DNA of 64,000 nucleotides from Pseudomonas oryzagri (GTDB taxonomy: Bacteria; Pseudomonadota; Gammaproteobacteria; Pseudomonadales; Pseudomonadaceae). The notes under the pieces are model-generated. The model was not told the DNA's origin, searched no databases, and was given only the letters and a program-made list of their open reading frames with translations. Every line of letters starts with the position of its first letter. The stretch's first letter is position 1. Shown here piece by piece: positions 27,833 through 41,745 of the stretch. Made by a program: the position numbers and the translations under genes. The stretch is from contig NZ_JAJHPU010000015.1 of NCBI RefSeq assembly GCF_020831405.1, positions 248,001-312,000 on the forward strand, written 5' to 3'.

Positions 27833-28687
27833 TCAGGCCAGCAGACGTCCCTTGAGCTTGCTCATGGCGTTCTTCTCCAACTGGCGGATACGCTCGGCGG
27901 AGACGTTGTACTTGGCCGCCAGCTCGTGCAGGGTGGCCTTCTCCTCGGCCAGCCAGCGCTGGTAGAGGATGTCGCGGCTACGCTCGTCGAGGCCACCCAG
28001 GGCATCGTGCAGGCTGGCGTTGGCGCTGTCGCTCCAGTCGGCCTCCTCCAGCTGGCGGGCCGGATCGTAGCGGTTGTCTTCCAGGTAGTGCGCCGGCGCC
28101 TGGAAGGCGCTGTCGTCGTCGGCGTCGCTGGCCGGGTCGAAGGCCATGTCCTGGCCGGACAGACGGCTCTCCATCTCGCGCACTTCGCGCGCCTCGACGC
28201 CCAGGCTCTCGGCGACCGCCTCGACCTCGTCGTTGCTCAGCCAGGCCAGACGCTTCTTCTGGCTGCGCAGGTTGAAGAACAGCTTGCGCTGCGACTTGGT
28301 GGTGGCGACCTTGACGATGCGCCAGTTGCGCAGGATGAACTCGTGGATCTCGGCGCGGATCCAGTGCACCGCGAAGGACACCAGGCGTACGCCCATTTCC
28401 GGGTTGAAGCGCTTGACCGCCTTCATCAGGCCCACGTTGCCTTCCTGGATCAGGTCGGCCTGGGCCAGGCCGTAGCCGGAATAGCTGCGGGCGATATGCA
28501 CGACGAAGCGCAGGTGCGCCAACACCAGCTGGCGGGCGGCCTCGAGATCCTGCTCGTAGTACAGACGCCCGGCCAGCTCGCGCTCCTGCTCGACGGACAG
28601 CAGCGCGATGCTGTTGACCGAATGCACGTAGGCCTCGAGGTTCGCACCGGGAGCCAGGGCATAGACAGGTTGCAGAGAGGTGGACAT
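27833..28687 (-). CDS. rpoH: RNA polymerase sigma-32 factor RpoH
   Basis: Heat-shock sigma factor, 284 aa. Region 2 (about residues 47-120) includes [17 protein letters not shown] and [11 protein letters not shown], followed by the RpoH box QRKLFFNLR at about 130-138, which distinguishes RpoH from other group sigma factors. Region 4.2 is [21 protein letters not shown] at the C-terminus. Two in-frame ATGs exist; GGAGG touches the first (28693) and lies six bases before the second (28687), so the second is chosen. It follows ftsX, as in E. coli. Confidence 0.96.
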   Translation of the reverse strand: MSTSLQPVYALAPGANLEAYVHSVNSIALLSVEQERELAGRLYYEQDLEAARQLVLAHLRFVVHIARSYSGYGLAQADLIQEGNVGLMKAVKRFNPEMGVRLVSFAVHWIRAEIHEFILRNWRIVKVATTKSQRKLFFNLRSQKKRLAWLSNDEVEAVAESLGVEAREVREMESRLSGQDMAFDPASDADDDSAFQAPAHYLEDNRYDPARQLEEADWSDSANASLHDALGGLDERSRDILYQRWLAEEKATLHELAAKYNVSAERIRQLEKNAMSKLKGRLLA

Positions 28688-28737
28688 GGACATCCTCCAG
28701 GTGGCCGAAACGGCCTGTGACTATAGCACTGCAACAT

Positions 28738-28765
28738 TACGACAGGGAACAGTCGCGAAAAGTTC
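28738..28765 (-). promoter_or_regulatory. candidate sigma-E/AlgU-type promoter of rpoH
   Basis: On the minus strand GAACTT (28765-28760) matches the -35 of AlgU/sigma-E promoters, and 17 bases later comes TCGTA (28742-28738), a partial match to the -10. The -35 lies in an inverted repeat AGGGAAC/GTTCCCT (28744-28750, 28762-28768). AlgU control of rpoH is known in P. aeruginosa. Confidence 0.45.
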
Positions 28766-28803
28766 CCTTACACATCGAAAAATACTTATAAATCAACGAG
28801 TTA

Positions 28804-29813
28804 TCACTGAGGCTCAAGCTGCCGCAAGTGACGGGCGACGGCCAGCCAGGCGCCGACCCAGCCCAGCAGCAGGGCACCGGCCAGCAGCGACAGGGCGTCG
28901 TCGAGCGGCACGCCGCCGAGGGCGAAATCGCTGTCGTAGAGCGCCGCCAGGCCGACCACCGACTGGTTCAGCCAGTTCAGGCCGTACTCCAGCAGCCCCC
29001 AGGCCAGCAGGCCGGCGCCGATGCCATAGAAGGCGCCGGCGTAGAGGAACGGCCGGCGCACGTAGCCGTCGGTGCCGCCGACCAGCTTGATCACCTCGAT
29101 CTCGGCGCGGCGGTTCTCGATATGCAGGCGGATGGTGTTGCCCACCACCAGCAGCAGGGCCAGCACCAGGGTCACCGCCAGGCCGAAGACGAAGCGGTCG
29201 CCGAGCTTGAGGATGGCGCCCAGGCGCTCCACCCACTGCAGGTCGAGTTGCGCCAGGTCGACGCCGGGCAACCCGGCCAGGCGCTCGCGCAGGCCTTCCA
29301 GCGCCGCCTTGTCGATCTCCCTGGGCGTCACCAGCACCACCGCCGGCAGCGGGTTGTCGGGCAGCTCCTTGAGCGCATCGCCGAGCCCCGAGTACTGCTG
29401 CAACTGCTCCAGCCCCTGCTCGCGACCGATCCATTCGGCGTTCAGCACTTCCGGCATGCCGGCGATCTGCTCGCGCAGGGCCTGGCCCTCGACCTCGGCC
29501 ACGTCGAGTTTGACGAACACCGAAATCTGCGCGGCGCGCTGCCAGGAGCCGCCGAGACGCTCGACGCCGTCGAGCAACAGCGACAGGCCCATCGGCAGGG
29601 ACAGGGCGATGCCCATCACCAGGCAGGTTAGGAAGCTGCCGAACGGCTGACGGGCCAGCCGGCGCAGGCTGTCGACCAGGCTGGCGCGGTGGCTGTCCAG
29701 GTAGGCGCGCAGCAGGCCGCCCCAATCGGTGGACTCGGCCTCCTGCAGGCGGCGCTGGCGCTGCTCCGGGGCGCCTTCCTCGGCGCCGCGCGGCAGTTGC
29801 TGGCGAGAACTCA

Positions 29814-29814
<1 letters not shown>
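28804..29814 (-). CDS. ftsX: FtsX, cell division ABC-type membrane subunit
   Basis: Membrane partner of FtsE that couples ATP hydrolysis to septal peptidoglycan hydrolase activation through EnvC. The 336 residues have a cytoplasmic N-tail, TM1 at about 58-80, a periplasmic domain to about 200, and three C-terminal TM segments (about 207-228, 258-280, 305-328). IENRRAEIEVIKLVGGTDGYVRRPFL is the conserved cytoplasmic coupling region. It shares one base with the ftsE stop codon. Confidence 0.95.
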
Positions 29815-30478
<664 letters not shown>

Positions 30479-30482
<4 letters not shown>

Positions 30483-31738
30483 GCGGACTCCTGTCCTGCG
30501 AACAGCGCCTTGACGAAGGCATCGGCCTCGAACGGGCGCAGGTCGTCGATGCCTTCGCCGACGCCGATGTAGCGGATCGGCAGGGCCATCTGCTTGGCCA
30601 GGGCGAAGATCACCCCGCCCTTGGCGGTGCCATCCAGCTTGGTCAGCGCCAGGCCGCTGAGGCTGACCGCCTGGTGGAACAGGCGCGCCTGGCTGAGGGC
30701 GTTCTGCCCGGTGCCGGCGTCCAGCACCAGCAGGGTTTCGTGCGGCGCGCTGTCGTCGAGCTTGCCGATCACCCGACGGACCTTCTTCAGCTCTTCCATC
30801 AGGTTGTCCTTGGTGTGCAGACGGCCGGCGGTATCGGCGATCAGCACGTCGATGCCGCGCGCCTGGGCGGCCTGCACGGCGTCGAAGATCACCGAGGCGG
30901 AGTCGGCGCCGGTGTGCTGGGCGATCACCGGGATCTTGTTGCGCTCGCCCCACACCTGCAGCTGCTCGACGGCGGCGGCGCGGAAGGTGTCGCCGGCGGC
31001 GAGCATGACCTTCTTGCCCTCGTCCTGCAGCTTCTTGGCCAGCTTGCCGATGGTGGTGGTCTTGCCGGCGCCGTTCACGCCGACCACCAGGATCACGTAG
31101 GGCTTGCGGCCGGCCTCGATGGCCAGCGGCTGCTCGACCGGGCGCAGGATGGCGGCCAGCTCGTCCTGCAGGGCCTGGTACAGCGCCTCGCTGTCGGCCA
31201 GCTCCTTGCGCGACACCCGCTTGGTGAGGTTCTGCATGATCGCGCTGGTCGCCTCGACGCCGACGTCGGCGGTGAGCAGACGGGTTTCCAGTTCGTCGAG
31301 CAGGTCGTCGTCGATCGCCTTCTTGCCCAGGAACAGGCTGGCCATGCCCTCGCCGAGGCTGGCGCTGGTCTTGGCCAGGCCCTGCTTGAGGCGGGCGAAG
31401 AAGCCGAGCTTGGCCGGCTTCTCCTCGACCGGCCTGGCGGCGATGGGCGCCTCGACGGGAGCAGGCGCGGGCGCCGGCTGGGGCGCGGCGACCGGTGCGA
31501 CCGGGGTAGCGACGGGGGTCGGCGTGGCCACCGGCTCCGGCACGGCGACTTGCGCAGCCGGCGCGGCGTCGGCCGCGGGCGTTGCGACGCTATCGGCCGG
31601 GGCCTCGGCCTCGACGGCGGCGGGTTCGACGCCTGCCTGCTCAGCGGCCTCGGCAGGCGCCTTCTTGCGGAACCAGCCGAACAGGCCTTTCTTTTCTCCG
31701 TGATCCGGAGCCTTCTTGTCGTCTTTGGAACCAAACAT
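30479..31738 (-). CDS. ftsY: FtsY, signal recognition particle receptor GTPase
   Basis: SRP receptor that docks ribosome-nascent chain complexes at the inner membrane. It has 419 residues: a short basic start (GLFGWFRKK), an Ala/Pro/Val/Glu-rich A domain to about residue 110, then the NG domain with the P-loop [24 protein letters not shown] (G3) and [10 protein letters not shown] (G4/G5). The start at MFGSKDDKK is preferred over a codon six residues upstream. First gene of ftsY-ftsE-ftsX, divergent from the M16 pair. Confidence 0.95.
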
Positions 31739-31862
31739 GAACGGCTTGCATCTCAAGTGGGCGGCTGCGCACTGACGTGGCCGCCAGGAAATCGGTTGGG
31801 TATCCTAGCACCTCCTCACCCGCCGGCGCCAAAACCCACCGGCAGTCTGAAAGGTCTCTCTG

Positions 31863-33242
31863 ATGAAAGCATCCCTGCGTCACGCCAGCCGCCTGCTGCT
31901 GGTCGCCCTGTGCCTGCCGCTGGGCGCCTTCGCCGCGGTCAGCCAGCCGACCCACGAGTTCCGCCTGGACAATGGCCTCAAGGTGATCGTCCGCGAGGAC
32001 CACCGCGCCCCGGTGGTGGTTTCCCAGCTGTGGTACCGGGTCGGTTCCAGCTACGAGCGCCCCGGCTTCACCGGCCTGTCCCACGCCCTCGAGCACATGA
32101 TGTTCAAGGGCAGCGCCAAGCTCGGCCCCGGCGAATCCTCGCGCATCCTGCGCGAGCTGGGCGCCGAGGAGAACGCCTTCACCAGCGACGACTACACCGC
32201 CTACTACCAGGTGCTGGCGCGCGACCGCCTGGAGGTCGCCCTGGAGATGGAGTCCGACCGCCTGGCCAGCCTGCGCCTGCCGGCCGACGAATTCACCCGC
32301 GAGATCGAGGTGATCAAGGAGGAGCGCCGCCTGCGCACCGAGGACAACCCCTCGGCGCTGGCCTGGGAGCGCTTCAAGACCGCGGCCTACCCGGCCACCG
32401 GCTACCGCACCCCGACCATCGGCTGGATGGCCGACCTCGAGCGCATGACGGTGGAGGACCTGCGCGCCTGGCACGAGGACTGGTACAGCCCCAACAACGC
32501 CATCCTGGTGGTGGTCGGCGACGTCGGCGTCGACGAGGTGCGGACCCTCGCCGAGCGCCACTTCGCCGCCATCCCGGCGCGCCCGCTGCCGGCCGCCCGC
32601 GTGCCGCTGGAGGTGCCGGCGCTCGGCGAGCGGCGCCTGACCCTTGAGGTCAAGACCCAGCTGCCCAGCCTGCTGATGGGCTTCAACGTGCCCGGCCTGG
32701 CCAGCAGCGACAATCCGCGGGAAATCCATGCCCTGCGCCTGATCGCCGAACTGCTCGACGGCGGCTACAGCGCGCGCCTGCCCACCCGCCTCGAGCGCGA
32801 GGAGGAGCTGGTCACCGGGGTGTCGGCCAGCTACGACCCGTTCAACCGCGGCGACAGCCTGTTCGTGCTCTCCGCGCGGCCCAACCTGCAACGGGGCAAG
32901 ACCCTCGAGCAGGTCGAGGCCGGACTGTGGCGGGAACTCGAGCGCCTGAAGAACGAGGCGCCGAGCACGGACGAGCTGGCGCGGGTGCGCGCCCAGCTGA
33001 TCGCCGGACTGGTCTACGAGCGCGACTCGATCGCCAGCCAGGCCACCAGCATCGGCATGCTGGAAACCGTCGGTCTGTCCTGGCAGTTGCTCGACCAGGA
33101 GCTCGACGCGCTCAAGGCGGTCACTCCCGCCGACATCCAGGCCGCCGCCCGGCGCCTGTTCCAGCGCGAGCGCCTGACCCTCGCCCAGGTACTGCCGCTG
33201 CCATCCACCCAGGCGTCCGCCGAGGAGAGCCGTGATGAATAA
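31863..33242 (+). CDS. M16 family zinc metallopeptidase (catalytic member)
   Basis: An exported pitrilysin-type protease of 459 aa. A signal peptide (about 1-25, ending AFAA) is followed by the inverted zinc motif HALEH (His74, Glu77, His78) and the downstream Glu in IKEERR (about residue 154), the complete HxxEH-E ligand set. Two M16 halves follow. The partner gene overlaps by 8 bp and lacks the zinc motif, which suggests a periplasmic heterodimer. In P. aeruginosa homologues lie in the same place next to ftsY; the substrate is unknown. Confidence 0.9.
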   Translation: MKASLRHASRLLLVALCLPLGAFAAVSQPTHEFRLDNGLKVIVREDHRAPVVVSQLWYRVGSSYERPGFTGLSHALEHMMFKGSAKLGPGESSRILRELGAEENAFTSDDYTAYYQVLARDRLEVALEMESDRLASLRLPADEFTREIEVIKEERRLRTEDNPSALAWERFKTAAYPATGYRTPTIGWMADLERMTVEDLRAWHEDWYSPNNAILVVVGDVGVDEVRTLAERHFAAIPARPLPAARVPLEVPALGERRLTLEVKTQLPSLLMGFNVPGLASSDNPREIHALRLIAELLDGGYSARLPTRLEREEELVTGVSASYDPFNRGDSLFVLSARPNLQRGKTLEQVEAGLWRELERLKNEAPSTDELARVRAQLIAGLVYERDSIASQATSIGMLETVGLSWQLLDQELDALKAVTPADIQAAARRLFQRERLTLAQVLPLPSTQASAEESRDE

Positions 33243-34722
33243 ACGCCACCTGCTGCTGATCGTGGCGCTACTGGGGCTGCTCGGCCTGCTGCTGTTGATC
33301 GGCCGCCCGGCCGCCCAGCCGGACCGCCCCGCCCCGGCCGCCAGCACCGCCCCCTCGAACGCCGCGCCGCAGATCGCCTCGCTGGCCAAGATCAATGGCC
33401 AGGCGCCGGCGCGGCGCAGCCTGGACATCCAGCGCTGGACCACCGCCGAGGGCGCCCGCGTGCTGTTCGTCGCCGCCCACGAGCTGCCGATGTTCGACCT
33501 GCGCCTGACCTTCGCCGCCGGCAGCAGCCAGGACGGCGGCACTCCCGGCCTGGGCATGCTGACCAATGCCATGCTCAACGAGGGCGTCGCCGGCCAGGAC
33601 GCCACCGCCATCGCCGCCGGCTTCGAGGGCCTCGGCGCCGCGTTCGGCAACGGCGCCTACCGCGACATGGCGGTCGCCTCGCTGCGCAGCCTGTCCGCCG
33701 CCGAGCAGCGCGAACCGGCGCTGGCGCTGTTCGCCCAGGTGGTCGGCGCGCCGACCTTCCCGGACGACGCCCTGGCGCGGGTCAAGAACCAGGTGCTCGC
33801 CGGTCTCGAGATGCAGAAGCAGAACCCCGGCAAGCTGGCCAGCATCGCCCTGTTCCACCAGCTGTACGGCCAGCACCCCTACGCCCAGCCCAGCGACGGC
33901 ACGCCGGCCAGCATCCCGGCGATCGACCGCGCCCAGCTGGCCGCCTTCCACGCCCGCGCCTACGCCGCCGGCAACGCGGTGATCGCCCTGGTCGGCGACC
34001 TGTCGCGCGCCGAGGCCGAGGCCATCGCCGCGCAGGTCTCCGCCGCCCTGCCCAAGGGCCCGGCGCTGGTGCCGCCGCCGGCGCCCCAGGCTCCCGCCGC
34101 GGCCAGCCAGCACGTCGAGTATCCCTCGCAGCAGACCCACCTGCTGCTCGCCCAGCTCGGCATCGACCGCAAGAGCCCGGACTACGCCGCGCTCTACGTC
34201 GGCAACCAGATCCTCGGCGGCGGCGGTTTCGGTACCCGCCTGATGGAGGAGGTGCGCGAGAAGCGCGGCCTGACCTACGGCATCTATTCGGGCTTCACGC
34301 CGATGCAGGTGGCCGGGCCGTTCCTGATCAACGTGCAGACCCGCGCCGAACTGAGCCAGGCGACCCTGGAGCTGGTGCGCCAGCTGGTACGCGACTTCAT
34401 CGCCCAGGGACCGAGCGAGGAAGAGCTCAAGCAGGCCAAGCGCGAGCTGGCCGGCAGCTTCCCGCTGTCCACCGCGAGCAACGCCGACATCGTCGGCCAG
34501 CTGGCCGCCATCGGCTTCTACGACCTGCCGACCACCCAGCTGGAAGACTTCATGAACCAGGTGCAGCAGCTCACCGTGGCGCAGGTGCGCGAGGCGATGG
34601 CCCGCCACCTGAATGCCGACGCCTTCGTGGTGGTCACCAGCGGCCCCACCGTGGCGCAGCAGCCGCTGCCGCCGCCCGTCGAACGTCCCGCCGCGCAGCC
34701 CGCCGGCGTACCGGAGCACTGA
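33235..34722 (+). CDS. M16 family peptidase-like protein, zinc motif absent
   Basis: A 495-residue M16-fold protein with an N-terminal hydrophobic anchor (about 6-22). The position of HxxEH is occupied by GLGMLTNAMLNEG, with no histidines, so it is probably not catalytic itself. The C-terminal half keeps the substrate-binding R/Y signature (FGTRLMEEVREKRGLTYGIYSGF region; conserved Arg and Tyr). ATG at 33235 is inside the end of the upstream gene and preceded by GAGGAG. It shares one base with rsmD. Confidence 0.88.
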   Translation: MNKRHLLLIVALLGLLGLLLLIGRPAAQPDRPAPAASTAPSNAAPQIASLAKINGQAPARRSLDIQRWTTAEGARVLFVAAHELPMFDLRLTFAAGSSQDGGTPGLGMLTNAMLNEGVAGQDATAIAAGFEGLGAAFGNGAYRDMAVASLRSLSAAEQREPALALFAQVVGAPTFPDDALARVKNQVLAGLEMQKQNPGKLASIALFHQLYGQHPYAQPSDGTPASIPAIDRAQLAAFHARAYAAGNAVIALVGDLSRAEAEAIAAQVSAALPKGPALVPPPAPQAPAAASQHVEYPSQQTHLLLAQLGIDRKSPDYAALYVGNQILGGGGFGTRLMEEVREKRGLTYGIYSGFTPMQVAGPFLINVQTRAELSQATLELVRQLVRDFIAQGPSEEELKQAKRELAGSFPLSTASNADIVGQLAAIGFYDLPTTQLEDFMNQVQQLTVAQVREAMARHLNADAFVVVTSGPTVAQQPLPPPVERPAAQPAGVPEH

Positions 34723-35339
34723 TGGCCCGTCCTTCCGCCAAGCCCGCCCGCAAACCCGCCGCCGGCCCGTCCCAGGGCCAGCTGCGCATCATCGCCGGCG
34801 AGTGGCGCTCGCGGCGCCTGAGCTTCCCCGACGCCCCCGGCCTGCGCCCGACCCCGGACCGCGTGCGCGAAACCCTGTTCAACTGGCTGGCGCCCTACGT
34901 GGAGGGCGCCCGCGTGCTCGACCCCTTCGCCGGCAGCGGCGCCCTGCTGCTGGAGGCGCTGTCGCGCGGCGCCGGCCGCGGCCTGGCCCTGGAGCTCAAC
35001 CCGCTCGCCGCCACCGCCCTGCGTGGCAACCTCGAGCTGCTGCGCGCCGGCAACGCCGAGGTGCGCCAGGCGGACGCCCTGAAGCACCTGCAGGGCGCGG
35101 TCGCCGAGGCCTTCGACCTGGTGTTCCTCGACCCGCCGTTCCACAAGGACCTGCTGCTGCCCGCCTGCCAGCTGCTGGAAAATCGCGGCTGGCTGGCCGC
35201 CGAGGCGTGGATCTACACCGAGAGCGAGAGCGCACCCTCCAGCCTGGGCCTGCCCGGCAACTGGCAGCTGCACCGCGAGAAGCATACCGGCCAGGTGCAC
35301 TACGCGCTGTGGCGGCGCCGGCCGCCGGCCGGCGCCTGA
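34722..35339 (+). CDS. rsmD: 16S rRNA (guanine(966)-N(2))-methyltransferase RsmD
   Basis: Makes m2G966 in 16S rRNA. The 205 residues have a basic Ala/Lys/Pro-rich start, IIAGEWRSRRLSFP, RPTPDRVRETLFNWL, the SAM motif VLDPFAGSGALLLEALSRGA and the catalytic FLDPPFHKDLL. Its ATG overlaps the previous stop by one base (TGATG), as often seen for rsmD after M16 genes. Confidence 0.95.
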   Translation: MARPSAKPARKPAAGPSQGQLRIIAGEWRSRRLSFPDAPGLRPTPDRVRETLFNWLAPYVEGARVLDPFAGSGALLLEALSRGAGRGLALELNPLAATALRGNLELLRAGNAEVRQADALKHLQGAVAEAFDLVFLDPPFHKDLLLPACQLLENRGWLAAEAWIYTESESAPSSLGLPGNWQLHREKHTGQVHYALWRRRPPAGA

Positions 35340-35480
35340 ATCGCCGGAACTTTGCGGACTGCATCACAGGCCAAACTGTCGATCCCATCACAAAGCTGCG
35401 GAGGCGGTGCCAGGGGCGATATCCTTGGCGGACATAGTCCGGCCGTGGCCTGCCCGTAGTACGGCGGACAAGGAGTATTC

Positions 35481-39172
<3,692 letters not shown>

Positions 39173-39196
39173 GCACCGCACGCCTGATGGCGAATC

Positions 39197-39222
39197 ACGC
39201 CGGCCCACGGGCCGGCGTTTTC
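39197..39222 (+). terminator. terminator after the ferredoxin gene
   Basis: A 9-bp stem ACGCCGGCC (39197-39205) with GGCCGGCGT (39210-39218) followed by TTTTCATTT. Its T-tract runs into the stop codon of the convergent transporter gene. Confidence 0.8.
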
Positions 39223-41080
39223 ATTTCGGCTCCATGCGGATCAACGGCTCGTCGCCCACGCCGCGGAACGGCAGGTGCGGCATCAGCTCGCCTCCCTCGT
39301 CGAGGCCCAGCAGCAGCACGTTGCGCAGGCTCTGGCCGATGCGGCTGGCGTAGCCCAGATCGTTCATCAGCGAGCTGGCGCGCGGACCGTCCAGGCGTTG
39401 CGCGCGCACCGCGGCGAACAGTCGCTCGCGGAACGCCGCATCGAAGTTCGCCGCCTCGTCGTCGAAGAACTGCAGGCGCGCCCTGAGCGCCTCCGCCGGC
39501 AGGTCGAGCAGGCTGATCGCGCGTACCTCGCGCAGTACCCAGAGCAGGTGGTGGCGCAGCTCGGCGTAGGCGGCGCTGACCGCCGGCTCGCCGTCGGCGA
39601 GCAGCCGGCCGAGGTTCTTCTGCAGGTGCTTGGCGTCCTTCACCGCGTCCACCAGCTGCAGCGCCACCACCTGGCTGGCCAGCCAGAGGCGGCTGTGCAC
39701 CTCGTCGAGGGCCGCCTCCAGGCGGCCCATGTAGCTCAGCAGATCCCCATACACCCCCTTGATGTGGCGCTGGTACAGCTGCTCGGCGTCCAGCGCCTGG
39801 CCGGCCGTCTGCGCCGAGCTGCGCAGCACCGTCTCGTCGATCTGCCGGCTGCTCAACTGGTCCACCGGCAGGTACAGGGCATGGCAGATCACCTCCAGGC
39901 TCAAGCGCGCCAGGTGCTGCAGCTCGTGGGCCACCGCCTGGACCGCCGCCTCGGCCGAGCCCAGCGCACTGTCATCGAGATAACGGGCGCGGGTCTGCGG
40001 CCACGCGCTCTCCGCCTGCCCGTTGCCCACCTCGGCGATCAGCACCTGCGGCTCGGCCGGCTCGGGCAGAAGCCGCTCCAGCCAGGCGGCCAGGGCGGAA
40101 TGCCAGGGCATGAACAGCAGTACGCCGACAGCATTGAGCAGGGTATGGAACAGCGCCAGCTGCAGCAACGGATTGCCCGCGATGCCCAGCCACAGCGACA
40201 GCGCCTGCACCAGATGGGTCGCCGGTGCGAGCAGCAGCAGCGCCAGCACGGTGATCGCCGCATTGAACAGCACGTTGGCCAGCGCCAGACGCTTGCCGGC
40301 CCGGGCCCCACCCAGCGCGCCGAGCACGGCGGTGAGGGTGCCGCCGAGGTTGCTGCCGATGGCCAGGGCGAAACCCTGCGGCAGGTCGATCTGGCCGCCG
40401 GCCAGGGCGGTCAGCACCAGCATCAGACTGGCATGGCTGGACTGCATCACCGCCGTGGCCAGGGCGCCGAGGGCGACGAACAGCAGTACGCCGGGCAGTC
40501 CCGGCAGCAGCCACTGGCGGGGATCGAACACGGCGGTGGCGTCGCTGAAGCCGGTCTTCATCAGGTCGATGCCGAAGAACAGGAAGCAGATGCCCAGCAG
40601 GACGCGGCCGACGCCCTTGCTGCGCGGCCCGTTGAAGCCCAGCAGGATGCCGAACACCGCCAGCGGCAGGGCGACGTCGGCGAGGCTCGCGCTCTGGCCG
40701 AGCAGCGCCAGCAGCCAGATGCCGCTGGTGGTACCGAGGTTGGCGCCGAAGACGATGCACAGGCCGGCCGCCAGACCGATCAGGCCGGTGCCGAGGAAGG
40801 CGATGGTGAGCAGCGAAACCAGCGTGCTGGACTGCACCAGGGCGGTGGCGAAGATGCCGAAGCCGAGGCTTTTCCAGGCCTGCTCGGTGGCCCTGCCGAG
40901 AAAGCGCTCCAGCTCGCCGCCAGCCAGCACGCGCAGCCCCTCCTCCAGGCACTGCATGCCGAACAGGAACAGCGCCAGGCCGCCGGCCAGCCGAGTCCAG
41001 TCGGGACTGAACCAGAACGACAGCGCCAGCAGGACGGCCAGCAGCCACAGCGTGGCCATGTTGAGCGCGTTTTTCGACAA
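39221..41080 (-). CDS. Na+/phosphate cotransporter family protein with PhoU-like C-terminus
   Basis: A 619-residue membrane protein of the NptA/PNaS family. The N-terminal ~330 residues contain two inverted Na_Pi_cotrans repeats, each with a QSS motif (ALVQSSTLVSLL and AVMQSSHASLML) and a GxNLGxT motif (GANLGTTSGI and GSNLGGTLTA), plus about eight membrane segments. The C-terminal ~250 residues are helical and PhoU-like, probably cytoplasmic regulation. Expected substrate is inorganic phosphate with sodium, not proven by sequence. Confidence 0.88.
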   Translation of the reverse strand: MSKNALNMATLWLLAVLLALSFWFSPDWTRLAGGLALFLFGMQCLEEGLRVLAGGELERFLGRATEQAWKSLGFGIFATALVQSSTLVSLLTIAFLGTGLIGLAAGLCIVFGANLGTTSGIWLLALLGQSASLADVALPLAVFGILLGFNGPRSKGVGRVLLGICFLFFGIDLMKTGFSDATAVFDPRQWLLPGLPGVLLFVALGALATAVMQSSHASLMLVLTALAGGQIDLPQGFALAIGSNLGGTLTAVLGALGGARAGKRLALANVLFNAAITVLALLLLAPATHLVQALSLWLGIAGNPLLQLALFHTLLNAVGVLLFMPWHSALAAWLERLLPEPAEPQVLIAEVGNGQAESAWPQTRARYLDDSALGSAEAAVQAVAHELQHLARLSLEVICHALYLPVDQLSSRQIDETVLRSSAQTAGQALDAEQLYQRHIKGVYGDLLSYMGRLEAALDEVHSRLWLASQVVALQLVDAVKDAKHLQKNLGRLLADGEPAVSAAYAELRHHLLWVLREVRAISLLDLPAEALRARLQFFDDEAANFDAAFRERLFAAVRAQRLDGPRASSLMNDLGYASRIGQSLRNVLLLGLDEGGELMPHLPFRGVGDEPLIRMEPK

Positions 41081-41234
41081 GTCCTTTCCCTCGCGTGCGC
41101 GTTACCGCGTCCCGCCAGGGATGAACATGGGGCGCACGAGGGTGCGCGCAGGGCATGAGCACGGCAGCGCCGCCGGCTGGCAGGCGCATACCGATTCTGC
41201 CCGAAGGGGTCGGGCGGGCGACAGCCCCAAACGA

Positions 41235-41257
41235 CAAGGGCGCCTCGGGCGCCCTTG
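41235..41257 (-). terminator. hairpin after the small exported protein gene
   Basis: A 10-bp stem (41235-41244 with 41248-41257), CAAGGGCGCC/GGCGCCCTTG, 10 bases past the stop at 41267 on the minus strand. It continues into TCGTTTGGGG, so the T-run is weak. Confidence 0.6.
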
Positions 41258-41266
41258 CTCACTGCA

Positions 41267-41635
41267 TCACTGCTGGTACTGATTCCGGTCCTGGTACGAG
41301 CCGCCGTCGGCCCAAGACGAGGTGCAGCCCAGGCAGCGCACGAAGGCCTCGCGGCCCGGCTCGACCACCAGCGCGTGCGCGGCCTCCTCGACGTTGCCGC
41401 CCAGCGCCGAGAACGGCAGGCTGACGACGAACAGCAAGGCGCCGACGGCGGTGCCGGCGATCAGCAGCGGACGCGCGATAATCAGGTCGCCGGCCATGGC
41501 GTAGGCCGGCGGCGCCTCCAGGGTGTAGGTGGGGTCGCCGCTGACGTTGTCCTGCATGGCGGACGCGGACAGCGGAAGAGAGGCCAGACCGGTCGTCATG
41601 ATCAGGCCGAGAGCGGTGGAACGGAACAGATTCAT
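41267..41635 (-). CDS. small exported protein of unknown function
   Basis: A 122-residue protein with a signal peptide ([25 protein letters not shown]) and one later hydrophobic segment (about 52-75), so probably tethered in the inner membrane. The C-terminus has two nearby cysteines in RCLGC and a Gln/Asn/Tyr-rich tail. I do not recognise the family. AAGGA lies eight bases before the ATG at 41635, which is why it is preferred over an upstream codon at 41662. It is between the phosphate transporter and mutM, same strand. Confidence 0.8.
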   Translation of the reverse strand: MNLFRSTALGLIMTTGLASLPLSASAMQDNVSGDPTYTLEAPPAYAMAGDLIIARPLLIAGTAVGALLFVVSLPFSALGGNVEEAAHALVVEPGREAFVRCLGCTSSWADGGSYQDRNQYQQ

Positions 41636-41745
41636 GCGCAGGGTCCTTTTGCCGCGTTGCACGTGAGGATAACTATATCAGCGAATCGTCCGGCCTCAGC
41701 GTGAACGCCGTCAATCGCCGGTCGCCGCGCCTGGCCGAAAACCCA

